This document shows positions 17,069 through 24,720 of a stretch of 37,586 nucleotides of DNA, piece after piece. The translations under genes and the position numbers were made by a program. Origin of the DNA: Paenibacillus cremeus (lineage in GTDB: Bacteria; Bacillota; Bacilli; Paenibacillales; NBRC-103111); contig NZ_VNJI01000046.1 of NCBI RefSeq assembly GCF_007786445.1, forward strand, positions 1 through 37,586, written 5' to 3'. The notes beneath the pieces were generated by a model. It was not told the origin of the DNA, did not search any database, and worked only from the letters and a program-made list of their open reading frames with translations. Positions within the stretch are counted from its first letter, which is position 1, and the number at the start of each line of letters is the position of its first letter.

Positions 17069-17102
17069 GAGCCCGGTTAACTAATTAACCGCGGCTCTTT
17101 CG
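17069..17102. terminator. Bidirectional terminator between convergent operons
   Basis: AAAGAGCC-GGTTAA and TTAACC-GGCTCTTT pair around CTAA with small bulges; A-run and T-run at the ends. Confidence 0.75.
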
Positions 17103-17121
17103 CGCATTTTTAATGTATTGA

Positions 17122-18090
17122 TTAATTGATTAATTTATCAAATTCATCCGTGTAAGGATATACGTACGGAGTATCGGATGCCTTGATCTTACCGATGCTC
17201 TTCGCATCGATTTTCATGATCTCATTGCCATCATGTGTCGTTTTACCGATCACTCCCGTTAGCTTTACCCACGTGTCTTTCGTAAATTCCTTTGCAATCG
17301 GGGACTCCACCAGGACTCCATAAGGGGACGCATCCGCCGAACAGCACGACATCGCAAGCCGGGAGACAACAAACTGGTTCTGGGGCATGCCCTCCTCACG
17401 ATACACAAACCCGCTGATCTCCATCTTTTTCCCGACAAATGCGTCCATGTACAAATCTACAGCAGTCAATATTTCCATAAACCCCTGCTCTTTTACTTGG
17501 ATCGTATCCTTTTTATACAGCTGCATTCCCAGTTTGGCGTACACCTCGGTAAACTTGTCGGACTTGAACAGCTCCTTCAGCTTCATGTCCTCGGAATCAG
17601 AAACCTTATCCGTGGATGCAACTGCAACTACAGCTGGAGCCGGAGCGGTCGGTCCTGCAACCGGAAGGTTGGATTCCGCAACGGCGCTCGAAGGGGGAGA
17701 TTTCTGTACCGTGCTCGCGTTCAAATTCATTCCTTTCAGCGAAGCGACATCGCTCCCCATTACCTTGTCAGGAAGTAGGAAGCCAAGCAGCAGCGGGCAC
17801 AGAAACATGGTATAAATAAGAACGTTCATTACTGTCGAACGGGACGGCAAGTGCTCACAGCCGCAAGCTTGCGCTATAAATCCCCCCATGGAGCGGAATG
17901 CCAGAACAACCTGGTAAGCCGCAATAAGAAAAAGAAGGATAGCGGCGATTTTAACATAAATGGTCATCTGGGGTGCGATGTAATATAACAGCCGCTCCGA
18001 TTTCACCAAGTGGGAGATATAAAAGGAAAGTCCCACCATGATTCCTGCCCTCAGCAGGTAATGTAACGTATAATTCCTGTCTTCCTGCAT
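17122..18090 (-). CDS. TIGR03943/DUF1980 family protein (YcgQ-like permease partner)
   Basis: The protein is about 322 residues from the ATG at 18090, chosen because GGAAGG lies close upstream; the longer frame to 18138 overlaps the upstream gene. N-terminal helices (LHYLLRAGIMVGLSFYISHL and two more) anchor it; a Pro/Ala linker follows, then an extracytoplasmic domain with the conserved SRLAMSCCSADASPYGV cysteine pair and LTGVIGKT, an OB-like segment. Such proteins occur with COG0701 permeases, as here. They are often found near zinc-regulated genes, so metal or cofactor handling is inferred; the transported substrate is not known. Confidence 0.88.
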   Translation of the reverse strand: MQEDRNYTLHYLLRAGIMVGLSFYISHLVKSERLLYYIAPQMTIYVKIAAILLFLIAAYQVVLAFRSMGGFIAQACGCEHLPSRSTVMNVLIYTMFLCPLLLGFLLPDKVMGSDVASLKGMNLNASTVQKSPPSSAVAESNLPVAGPTAPAPAVVAVASTDKVSDSEDMKLKELFKSDKFTEVYAKLGMQLYKKDTIQVKEQGFMEILTAVDLYMDAFVGKKMEISGFVYREEGMPQNQFVVSRLAMSCCSADASPYGVLVESPIAKEFTKDTWVKLTGVIGKTTHDGNEIMKIDAKSIGKIKASDTPYVYPYTDEFDKLIN

Positions 18091-18121
18091 GTTATACACC
18101 TTCCGTACCTCCTGCAATCTT

Positions 18122-19141
18122 TCAATAATGAAGCACATGACTTTGAATTAGGATCGAACCGGTAAATACCAACGCAAAAATAAGCAGGGCAAGCAGTAAG
18201 ACAAATTTGGTTTTGAATACGGACAGAAGCATTAAACTGCCTTTGAAATCGAGCATCGGACCGAATACCATGAATGCGATCAGCGAACCGGACGAGAACG
18301 TATTGGCAAAGGATGAAGCTACGAAAGCGTCGGATGTGGAGCAAAGCGACATTATGTATGCCAAGCCCATCATAAACAGCGGCGAACCCAGCTGAGAATG
18401 TCCGAGGTCCACTAGAGAGCCTCGCGGTACATAAGCCTGAATGGCTGCCGTAATCATAGACCCAAAAATTAAAAACTTCCCGGTTTCAAAAAACTCGCTT
18501 CCCGCATGCTCCACCATTGCAAGCAGTCTGCCGCCTCGGGTATGGCTGTGCTCCATACTTGCTCCATCAGCAACAATCATCGTTTCCCTGCTGTTTCTAA
18601 GCTGGTTTTTACGGACGAATTGATGCACCAAGAAACCGATGACCGCACCGACCGCCAAAGCAAGCCCCATTCGCGAATACAACATTGCGGGTTTGGTTCG
18701 GAAAGCCGTATAGGTGGCAGCATATACGATCGGATTAACAATGGGACCAACAATAATAAACACGACCCCGACATACAGTGGCACGCCTTTAGCAATCAGC
18801 CTTCGAACGACAGGAATCAAGCCGCACTCACACATGGGAAAAATAATGCCAAGCAAACACCCGAACAAAATCCCTAGAATCGGATTGCTTGGAACCCACT
18901 TTCGAATCCACTGCTCCGATACGAAAATTTGCATAAATGAAGAAATGAGTACGCCGAACAAAATGAAAGGAAATGCCTCAAGAAATATACTGATGAACAT
19001 CGTCTTGAACGACTGCAAAAGGGTATTGTCCAATACACCGAGGTTGGAAAACACACCCGGATTCATTGCAATAATAATCATAAAGCTAATTAAAGCGATA
19101 AAGAACAAATTAACTCCCCATTGTGAAGCTGCAATGCGCAC
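18122..19141 (-). CDS. COG0701/UPF0718 permease (YcgR-like)
   Basis: This 339-residue membrane protein has about eight helices. Hallmarks are FPMCECGLIPVVRRL (Cys-x-Cys in a membrane segment), the symmetric GPIVNPIVYAATY, and in the second half LCSTSDAFVASSF with GPMLDFKGSLML. A cytosolic loop contains EHSHTRGG. The GTG at 19141 follows AAGGAGG by seven bases. The stop overlaps the region just before the YcgQ-like gene, so the pair is one operon. A Zur-like palindrome sits in its promoter. Confidence 0.9.
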   Translation of the reverse strand: MRIAASQWGVNLFFIALISFMIIIAMNPGVFSNLGVLDNTLLQSFKTMFISIFLEAFPFILFGVLISSFMQIFVSEQWIRKWVPSNPILGILFGCLLGIIFPMCECGLIPVVRRLIAKGVPLYVGVVFIIVGPIVNPIVYAATYTAFRTKPAMLYSRMGLALAVGAVIGFLVHQFVRKNQLRNSRETMIVADGASMEHSHTRGGRLLAMVEHAGSEFFETGKFLIFGSMITAAIQAYVPRGSLVDLGHSQLGSPLFMMGLAYIMSLCSTSDAFVASSFANTFSSGSLIAFMVFGPMLDFKGSLMLLSVFKTKFVLLLALLIFALVFTGSILIQSHVLHY

Positions 19142-19176
19142 AATACTATCCTCCTTATCATGAATTGTACAACACT

Positions 19177-19206
19177 ATCTTAACAGTAAAAATTACTTAT
19201 TAGCAA
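19177..19206 (-). promoter_or_regulatory. Putative promoter of the permease pair with Zur box in the spacer
   Basis: On the minus strand TTGCTA (19206-19201), 18 bases, TAAGAT (19182-19177). The spacer contains AGTAATTTTTACT (19197-19185), one of four Zur-box-like sites in the window. Confidence 0.6.
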
Positions 19207-19249
19207 ATGTAATAAAGTACCAAATTCCACAGAAATCCCCCACAGTAAC

Positions 19250-19345
19250 ACAACAAACTGCCATTCTGTATTTAGCTATCGTACCCGTAACCTTAATTGT
19301 AATATGAACAAGGTTGCCAGTCAGCACGGCGCAAATTTGCGTTTC
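19250..19345. repeat. Dispersed repeat copy (CGTACCCGTAACC type)
   Basis: TATCGTACCCGTAACC... and GGTTGCCAGTCAGCACGGCGC resemble 22955-23000 and, more loosely, 3470-3500 and 21880-21925. Confidence 0.5.
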
Positions 19346-19416
19346 ACAAACCAACCTTTTATGACACGCTAATTAAGCTTGTTATTTCTTGTCCCAAAAA
19401 TACCATAAACAATTTA

Positions 19417-19444
19417 TTGACACGTCCCACCAATTCATTACACT
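19417..19444 (+). promoter_or_regulatory. Sigma-A promoter of the serine recombinase
   Basis: TTGACA (19417-19422), a 16-base spacer and TACACT (19439-19444), 25 bases before the inferred start codon. Confidence 0.65.
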
Positions 19445-19468
19445 TTAATGGGAAAGGAGTGATCGAAA

Positions 19469-20083
19469 ATTAAATTAGCTTATATACGCATCTCTACAAA
19501 AGAGCAATCGATCGAAAGGCAACTTATTAAGATGAAGAAACTGGGCATTGAAGATCGCTTTATCTTCATTGATAAATTATCTGGGAAAGATTTTGATCGA
19601 CCTCAATACCGAGCCATGAAGTTCGTAATCCGAGAAGGCGATTTAATTTACCTCGATGCGCTGGATCGTTTGGGGAGAAACTACGATGGTATTATCCAAG
19701 AATGGAAGAAGATTACTCGGGAGATTGGCGCCGACATTGTCGTGCTGGAAAACGAAACGTTATTTGACAGCCGCAAGTTTAAAAGCATGGGTGACCTTGG
19801 AAGATTAATGGAAGATCAGTTCCTGAGCCTTCTCTCCTACGTCGCCGACCAGGAGCGGCAGAAGATGAAGCAGCGGCAAGTGGAAGGCATTGCGGTTGCC
19901 CTCCAAAATGGTGTTAAGTTTGGTCGACCACAAGTCAAGCTCAGCGATGAGTTTGGTCGTATCTATACAATCTGGAAGCTTGGAGAAACTACCGCGGTTG
20001 AAGCCATGCGTCGGTTGGGCGTGAAGAAGAACACCTTTTATCGGCGTGTGCAGATGTATGAAGAAAAGTTTGGGACTAAATAA
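19469..20083 (+). CDS. Serine recombinase (resolvase/invertase family), apparent ATT start
   Basis: This 204-residue protein matches resolvases from its first residues: KLAYIRISTKEQSIERQ holds the catalytic serine in R-I-S-T and the R...Q pattern, LIYLDALDRLGRNYDGII the conserved D-R-L-G-R, and FGRPQVKLSDEF leads to a Hin-like HTH (TAVEAMRRLGVKKNTFYRRV). In frame, TGA TCG AAA precede ATT AAA TTA, and no ATG, GTG or TTG exists until ATG 19532, which would remove the active site. AAAGGAG lies nine bases before the ATT at 19469, so initiation at AUU is inferred. It resolves or inverts DNA and neighbours a partition module. Confidence 0.88.
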   Translation: MKLAYIRISTKEQSIERQLIKMKKLGIEDRFIFIDKLSGKDFDRPQYRAMKFVIREGDLIYLDALDRLGRNYDGIIQEWKKITREIGADIVVLENETLFDSRKFKSMGDLGRLMEDQFLSLLSYVADQERQKMKQRQVEGIAVALQNGVKFGRPQVKLSDEFGRIYTIWKLGETTAVEAMRRLGVKKNTFYRRVQMYEEKFGTK

Positions 20084-20099
20084 GCCCCGGACTTTTTTT
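20066..20099 (+). terminator. Terminator after the serine recombinase
   Basis: AGTTTGGG / CCCCGGACT pair imperfectly across the stop codon, followed by seven T. Confidence 0.55.
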
Positions 20100-20212
20100 G
20101 TTTAGGCGGTTCATTTGCTCAGCAACATTACACCAAAAAAATCCCTCTGGAACTTTAAAGGATATTTATAGCTTTATAACAATTATAAAGAATATAAAAG
20201 GGAGGGGATTTT

Positions 20213-21022
20213 GTGACTGGACAAGTTATCAATGTACTCAGCATTAAGGGTGGCGTAGGAAAAAGTACAATCGTTAAGCTATTGTCTCTTGTCGCCGATG
20301 CGTTGGGATTAAAGGTATGCATCATTGACATGTGCGAAAATAGCTCCATTGCTACAGGATTTTTCCGCGACCGAGATTCATTTGACAAAAGCGCATATGA
20401 TTGGTTTATCGGCGATGCAAAACCCAGCGAGGTCATCCAGCAATTTGAGGACAGTAACATATACTATATCCCATCTGACGAACGTATCTGCAGTTTTTCA
20501 GACTGGGTCAATAAAAATATCCCAAAGGTGAGACAACTGCAGACACTATGCAGCAAAATTGAGCCGCTCAAAAAGCTATTCGACATCATCGTTATCGATT
20601 CGCACCCCACGGCAACGACGGATCTAGTCCACTACGCGATTGCTGCGTCTGATTATTGTGTTATTCCTTGCGAAGTGGATAAAGACGCAGTGAACGGTGC
20701 CTACCGTTGCTGCCAAATCATCACAGATTACCAGCTTGCCGGGTTCTCAATCGATTATGGGATTGTATTCAATAAAGTCGATCTGGGGGTTAAAGCAAAC
20801 GCGCAACTCCAACAAATGAAACAATCGTTTATCAACCTGGGGGTGCCGGAAACTAAGTTTTTAGGCAATGTCCGCTATTCAAAAACGGTGACTACTACCA
20901 AAAACGATGGAGTGATGCTCAATCGCACTCATAACAAATATGCAGAAAATGTCATGAACGACATGCGCGCCGTTAGTGATCGTATCACATTTGCTCTGAA
21001 GCAAAATGAGGTAGAAGCATGA
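20213..21022 (+). CDS. ParA-family partition ATPase
   Basis: This 269-residue deviant Walker A ATPase has INVLSIKGGVGKSTIVKLLS (residues 6-25) with the signature K-G-G-V-G-K-S-T, Walker A' VCIIDMCENSSIATGFF and Walker B FDIIVIDSHPTATTDLV. The GTG at 20213 follows GGGAGGGG. In plasmids and chromosomes such proteins segregate DNA with a centromere-binding partner; the overlapping downstream gene encodes a ribbon-helix-helix protein of just that type. This suggests plasmid or integrated-element ancestry. Confidence 0.9.
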   Translation: MTGQVINVLSIKGGVGKSTIVKLLSLVADALGLKVCIIDMCENSSIATGFFRDRDSFDKSAYDWFIGDAKPSEVIQQFEDSNIYYIPSDERICSFSDWVNKNIPKVRQLQTLCSKIEPLKKLFDIIVIDSHPTATTDLVHYAIAASDYCVIPCEVDKDAVNGAYRCCQIITDYQLAGFSIDYGIVFNKVDLGVKANAQLQQMKQSFINLGVPETKFLGNVRYSKTVTTTKNDGVMLNRTHNKYAENVMNDMRAVSDRITFALKQNEVEA

Positions 21023-21297
21023 GCATAAATATGGATATGTTGGATAACGAGGATAATCGGTTGAAAAAGGTATTATCAGGTTCTAATACACCTGGTCGCC
21101 CTAACCCGCTTGAAAAATTCTTTCCATCGGAACATTATGTGGTAAAAAAAACTGAGGTGTCCAAGGCTAAAGTGACTGCGATTTCGCTAAACACAGAACT
21201 ATTTGAACGCCTTGAGGAATATTGCAGGAAAACGAATCTAAAACGATCGACTGTCTTTTGTTTGGCGCTGGAATTATATCTGGAGCATCAGGTATAA
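21019..21297 (+). CDS. Ribbon-helix-helix partition partner (ParB/ParR-like)
   Basis: This 92-residue protein overlaps parA by four bases (ATGA). A flexible N-terminal half (SGSNTPGRPNPLEKFFPSEH) precedes a C-terminal RHH fold: KVTAISLNTELFERLEEYCR, then LKRSTVFCLALELYLEHQV. RHH proteins of this size bind centromere repeats and stimulate the ParA ATPase, with the N-terminal arm contacting it. No obvious iteron array is seen in the 130 bases upstream of parA. Confidence 0.8.
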   Translation: MSINMDMLDNEDNRLKKVLSGSNTPGRPNPLEKFFPSEHYVVKKTEVSKAKVTAISLNTELFERLEEYCRKTNLKRSTVFCLALELYLEHQV

Positions 21298-21474
21298 CCC
21301 CCCACCACCGGCACCTTTTAGCGCGATTTGATCCATCCCCTAGGGGGAGGCACCTTCAGGTAAAAACATACAGCTCATCGACGCGCGATTCTGCCGGAAG
21401 ACAACAATGGAAGAGAATTAATAATTAAAGGAGATTTATTATTTTCCCCCAAAGAAATGAATATGGGGGGTGTG

Positions 21475-21696
21475 ATGACGGTGTGGTGGACCTGTCCTTA
21501 TTGTAAATCAGAAGGCGAACTGACAGGAGATAAAAATTATGTTAGAGAAGAGGTGTGCATCTGTGAAGCGAACCATCTTGATACAGAACGCAATTGTAAA
21601 TGTAGCCGTGATGAGTTCAAGCTTTATCTGGAATTACTCGTGTACTGCAAAAAATGCGAAGATTATTTTGTTGCATTCACGGAAATGGATTCGTGA
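21475..21696 (+). CDS. Small zinc-ribbon-like protein
   Basis: This 73-residue protein starts at the ATG at 21475, close behind GGGGGG; an earlier ATG (21457) is possible. WWTCPYCKSEGEL and, at the end, LLVYCKKCEDYFVAF supply two Cys-x2-Cys knuckles of a zinc ribbon, with CICEANHLDTERNCKC between. The family is not recognised. It lies 178 bases after the RHH gene, separated by a CCCCTAGGGG palindrome region, so it may belong to the same mobile unit. Confidence 0.6.
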   Translation: MTVWWTCPYCKSEGELTGDKNYVREEVCICEANHLDTERNCKCSRDEFKLYLELLVYCKKCEDYFVAFTEMDS

Positions 21697-21749
21697 TAAA
21701 GGGTTCGAACGTTTTTTGTCACGTTTGTTCCTAATAAGACAATATCGCG

Positions 21750-21788
21750 TGCGAGTCCGGGAATTCAATAATCCTGGACTTTTTTGTT
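21750..21788 (+). terminator. Terminator after the zinc-ribbon gene
   Basis: AGTCCGGGA / TCCTGGACT around ATTCAATAA, followed by six T. Confidence 0.75.
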
Positions 21789-22169
21789 TTCTAGCTACCC
21801 CTCTATCCATTTTTTGAACCGCCATCAACGAAGCAAGCTGCCGTTCGTTTTAGATCGGGAAAATGCCATTCGTATCGCAGTAGCTTCTTATTGTTGTATC
21901 GGCATTCTCGTATCCGTTAGCGCAATGAAGGTCATTTAAATATCGAAGCGTACAACCCAATCAAGAATCCTATGGCAACAATACAAGTTGACGGAACTAC
22001 CGCCAGCCTTTGTAATGATGCTCAATGAAGGGATTTAATTATTGCTAATACTCCCCAATAAGGGCAGCTACTAATAATTTAGGCACTTCGCCCGTGCTTT
22101 TTGCACAACCTCCACCTTACTGGACAACATAGAATATCAAAGATTCAACCTGGAAAGAAGGTGGTTTAT
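21789..22169. other. Intergenic stretch with a dispersed repeat copy
   Basis: 21835-21930 carries AGCTGCCG...CGCAGTAGCTTCTTATTGTTG and ATTCTCGTATCCGTTAGCGCAATGA, closely paralleling 3425-3500. No gene is seen. Confidence 0.45.
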
Positions 22170-22172
22170 TTG

Positions 22173-22784
22173 TTGAAAAGAAACAGATGTCGTCGTCGTC
22201 GACATCATAAAGTGGAACGATTACTTAAATGGTATGACGCAGTAGAAGTACCTGATCCAATGGTACCCGGGTTTACAATTGTAACAACCCCCTTACCAAC
22301 AATACCTGCCACATTTGGTCCTGAAATTACATTACCAGTCGAAGTAAGATTACGACGCATCAATTCTGATGACCGCGAGGAATTGAAGGCTACGATAGTT
22401 TGGACTTTCGGCTTCCCATTTGCAGGGGCTGTTCCCCAAATCGAAGTTGCTTCCCAACAAATGCAATTTAGTATTTGGCGTGATGCACCTTTGACGGGAA
22501 CCCGACTTTGTACTGTAATCGATTCAGGACACATTACTGAAATACTAACTGCCCCAGTTACGAATGTAACAAACACATTGACAACAACTTTTATATGCGT
22601 CGATAAAAATGTATCTGGAAGAAGACATAATTATTTTTTGACAGCTGCTGCTGGAATGGCAGATGGTTTCACTGTTTTTATTGGTGATCAGGGCGGTCCA
22701 CCTTCCCCCATTACAACATTCATTGCCCCTATCATAAATGAAGTTCATCTTGACGGATCGGTAATCGACGAAAACGAGACTTGA
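22173..22784 (+). CDS. Unrecognised protein with Arg/His-rich start and beta-rich body
   Basis: The protein is about 203 residues from one of two adjacent TTG codons (22170 or 22173); AAGGTGG lies 5-8 bases before them. It starts KRNRCRRRRHHKVERLLKW, a dense basic patch, then a Pro/Thr-rich stretch (PGFTIVTTPLPTIPATFGPE) and a beta-strand-rich body with TNVTNTLTTTFICVD and MADGFTVFIGDQGGPPSP, ending INEVHLDGSVIDENET. There is no signal peptide or transmembrane helix. The pattern recalls spore-surface or exosporium-associated proteins of Bacillales, but no family is recognised. It has its own terminator. Confidence 0.65.
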   Translation: MKRNRCRRRRHHKVERLLKWYDAVEVPDPMVPGFTIVTTPLPTIPATFGPEITLPVEVRLRRINSDDREELKATIVWTFGFPFAGAVPQIEVASQQMQFSIWRDAPLTGTRLCTVIDSGHITEILTAPVTNVTNTLTTTFICVDKNVSGRRHNYFLTAAAGMADGFTVFIGDQGGPPSPITTFIAPIINEVHLDGSVIDENET

Positions 22785-22830
22785 TAACGGGAGAAGTGAA
22801 GTACTTGGTAATAAAAGAAAAGTTTTATTA

Positions 22831-22862
22831 AGAAGCCACTCCATTGTTAGGAGTGGCTTTGT
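22831..22862 (+). terminator. Terminator after the basic/beta-rich gene
   Basis: GAAGCCACTCC-ATTGTTA-GGAGTGGCTTTG, followed by a T-rich tail. Confidence 0.75.
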
Positions 22863-22951
22863 CTTTATTTATAGATGTGATTTTCTGGTCAAACTGTACT
22901 TTGTGCTTAGATACATTGCAGTGAACCGTATCATAATATAAAGCTAATATT

Positions 22952-23000
22952 GCGTTAAACTGCCCGTAACCACGTTGCCAGTGGGTACGGCGCTGAAGTA
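22952..23000. repeat. Dispersed repeat copy next to the IS element
   Basis: GCGTTAAACTGCCCGTAACC and GTTGCCAGTGGGTACGGCGC match the 19.3-kb copy in order and spacing type. Confidence 0.5.
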
Positions 23001-23040
23001 ATAAGATCTCCATTTAAAAATTCTTATATTTTTATAAAAG

Positions 23041-24563
23041 TTAATAACTCAAGTTTCGCACCTTGAAAAATGCGCATAGATGTTGATGTTACTGGGATTG
23101 TGGCATAAAATTAGCAAACTTGACAGAAAAACACCTTTCACGTTTGGTAAAATGGAAGTGTCGAGCTTACCATTCCAAACAGAAAGGTGCGTAACCCTAT
23201 GTTACACCACAACTCCCTATCTGAAAAGTGTGAAGAACGTTTTTCAACCATGTTTTCTACTCTGAAAATTGGACATTTACTTCGTCAGGCTGGCATTCGC
23301 AAAACGTTTGGTCTTCCGGCTCTTTCCGTTTTCCAGCTCATTTTCACATTAATTTTCCAGCAGCGCAGTTGGTCTCGTCTGCTTGAAAGCAGCCGTTTTA
23401 CACTGCCAGGTAAAGATGTAGTCTATCGTTTCTTGAATCATCCTGGTTTTGCTTGGCGTCGCTTCTTTCAGACGTTAAGTTTGAAGGTTATTCAGCGCTT
23501 TGAATCTCTAACTTCCGCTTCACGAGTTCGTGTGTTCATCGTAGACGATTCCGTTTTAAAGCGGAATCGCTGCAAAAAGGCGGAGTTGCTGGCTCGGGTT
23601 CATGACCATACCACCGGTCGTTTCGTACGTGGTTACAACATGTTGACCCTCGTTGTGGTCGGATGGGTTCAGCTTTGCTCCCATCGATTTTGTCATGCTC
23701 AGTTCGGCTAAGCTAGCGAATCGTTTCTGTGAAATGAAGGAACAGTTATCCAAACGTACGCAAGGCTACAAGCGGCGTCTCGAAGCATTTTCTCGGAAAC
23801 CCGATGCGGTTGTGGCTCTGCTGGATCGTGCAATTAAGGCTGGCTTTGCAGCGGATTTTATCTTGATGGATAGCTGGTTTACCCAAGCTCCGCTGTTACG
23901 CGCGCTAATGTCTAAGGGCTCACACGTCATTGGCATGATTAAAGATATGAAACAGCGCTACCGAGTAGGCGACAAGCGAATGACGCTGAAAGAATTACAC
24001 GCCGCGCTTCCCCGATCTTCCAAATCGGAGGTCTTAGGTTCGATTATCGCCCGAACCGACTGTGGATTACCGATCAAGTTGGTTTTCGTACAGAACCGTA
24101 ATTGCCGTAGGGAATGGCTGGCTATTTTAAGTACGGATATTCAGCTCACGGATACAGAAGTTGTCCGTATTTACGGCATGAGGTGGAGCATCGAAACTTT
24201 CTTCATGTTCACCAAATCTTACTTGAAGCTGGGAACCGAGTTTCAAGGGCGCTCTTTTGACATGTTGATCAGCCATACCACCATTGTCTTTACCCGATAT
24301 CAGTTGATGGAATGGGAACGACGTGAGCATCAGGATCAACGCTCTTTGGGCGGCTTGTTCTTCCTGTTTTCGGATGAAGTCCGAGATCTGGATTTGAAAA
24401 TGGCGTTACAACAAATCGTCAGCTTTTTCCTTGAGCTTTCTCAAACCAAGACCAAACGGCAGAAGTCTGCTGTTTTAAGTCAAGTGCATGAATGGATTTC
24501 AGGTTTACCCAGCTATATCAAGGCGTTAGTGCCAAATTTGTGCTGCGAAACTAGAGTTAATAA
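23041..24563 (+). mobile_element. IS4-family insertion sequence (degenerate)
   Basis: A 20-base left end at 23041-23060 (TTAATAACTCAAGTTTCGCA) is complementary at 18 of 20 positions to the right end at 24544-24563, delimiting 1523 bp around an IS4-type transposase. No convincing flanking target duplication was found. The transposase is frameshifted and its stop is mutated, so the copy is probably inactive. Confidence 0.85.
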
Positions 24564-24720
24564 TTCTCAAAAGCACTGCTTTTTTAAAAATGCAATTTCA
24601 AATCCCATTAAGATACGCGTCCCCTTCTTCAAGGGCGGAAAACCGTGCGGTCGCGGTTACTTCTGCTGCCGACAACAAAAAAATTCACCCTTTGTACGGA
24701 TTGGTCGACGAAGTGCGTGA
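23199..24720 (+). pseudogene. IS4-family transposase, frameshifted
   Basis: Starting at ATG 23199 (AAAGG upstream), the first part reads to HDHTTGRFVRGYNMLTL in one frame, then the protein continues WSDGFSFAPIDFVMLSS in the next frame; one extra base lies at about 23650-23658. DDE residues are visible in VFIVDDSVLKR, FILMDSWFT and the YREK signature YGMRWSIETFFMFTK (Y-x2-R-x3-E-x6-K). The second frame runs through the right inverted repeat, where AGA at 24553-24555 stands at the position of TGA in the complementary left end, so the original stop has been lost and the frame runs to 24720. Confidence 0.88.
24566..24584 (+). terminator. Short hairpin just outside the IS right end
   Basis: AAAAGC-ACT-GCTTTTTT directly follows the inverted repeat. 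Confidence 0.4.

Noticed and set aside
23650..23660. Programmed frameshift in the IS4 transposase
   Set aside because: No slippery heptamer or downstream structure is evident, IS4-group transposases are normally single-frame, and the copy also lost its stop codon; decay is simpler.
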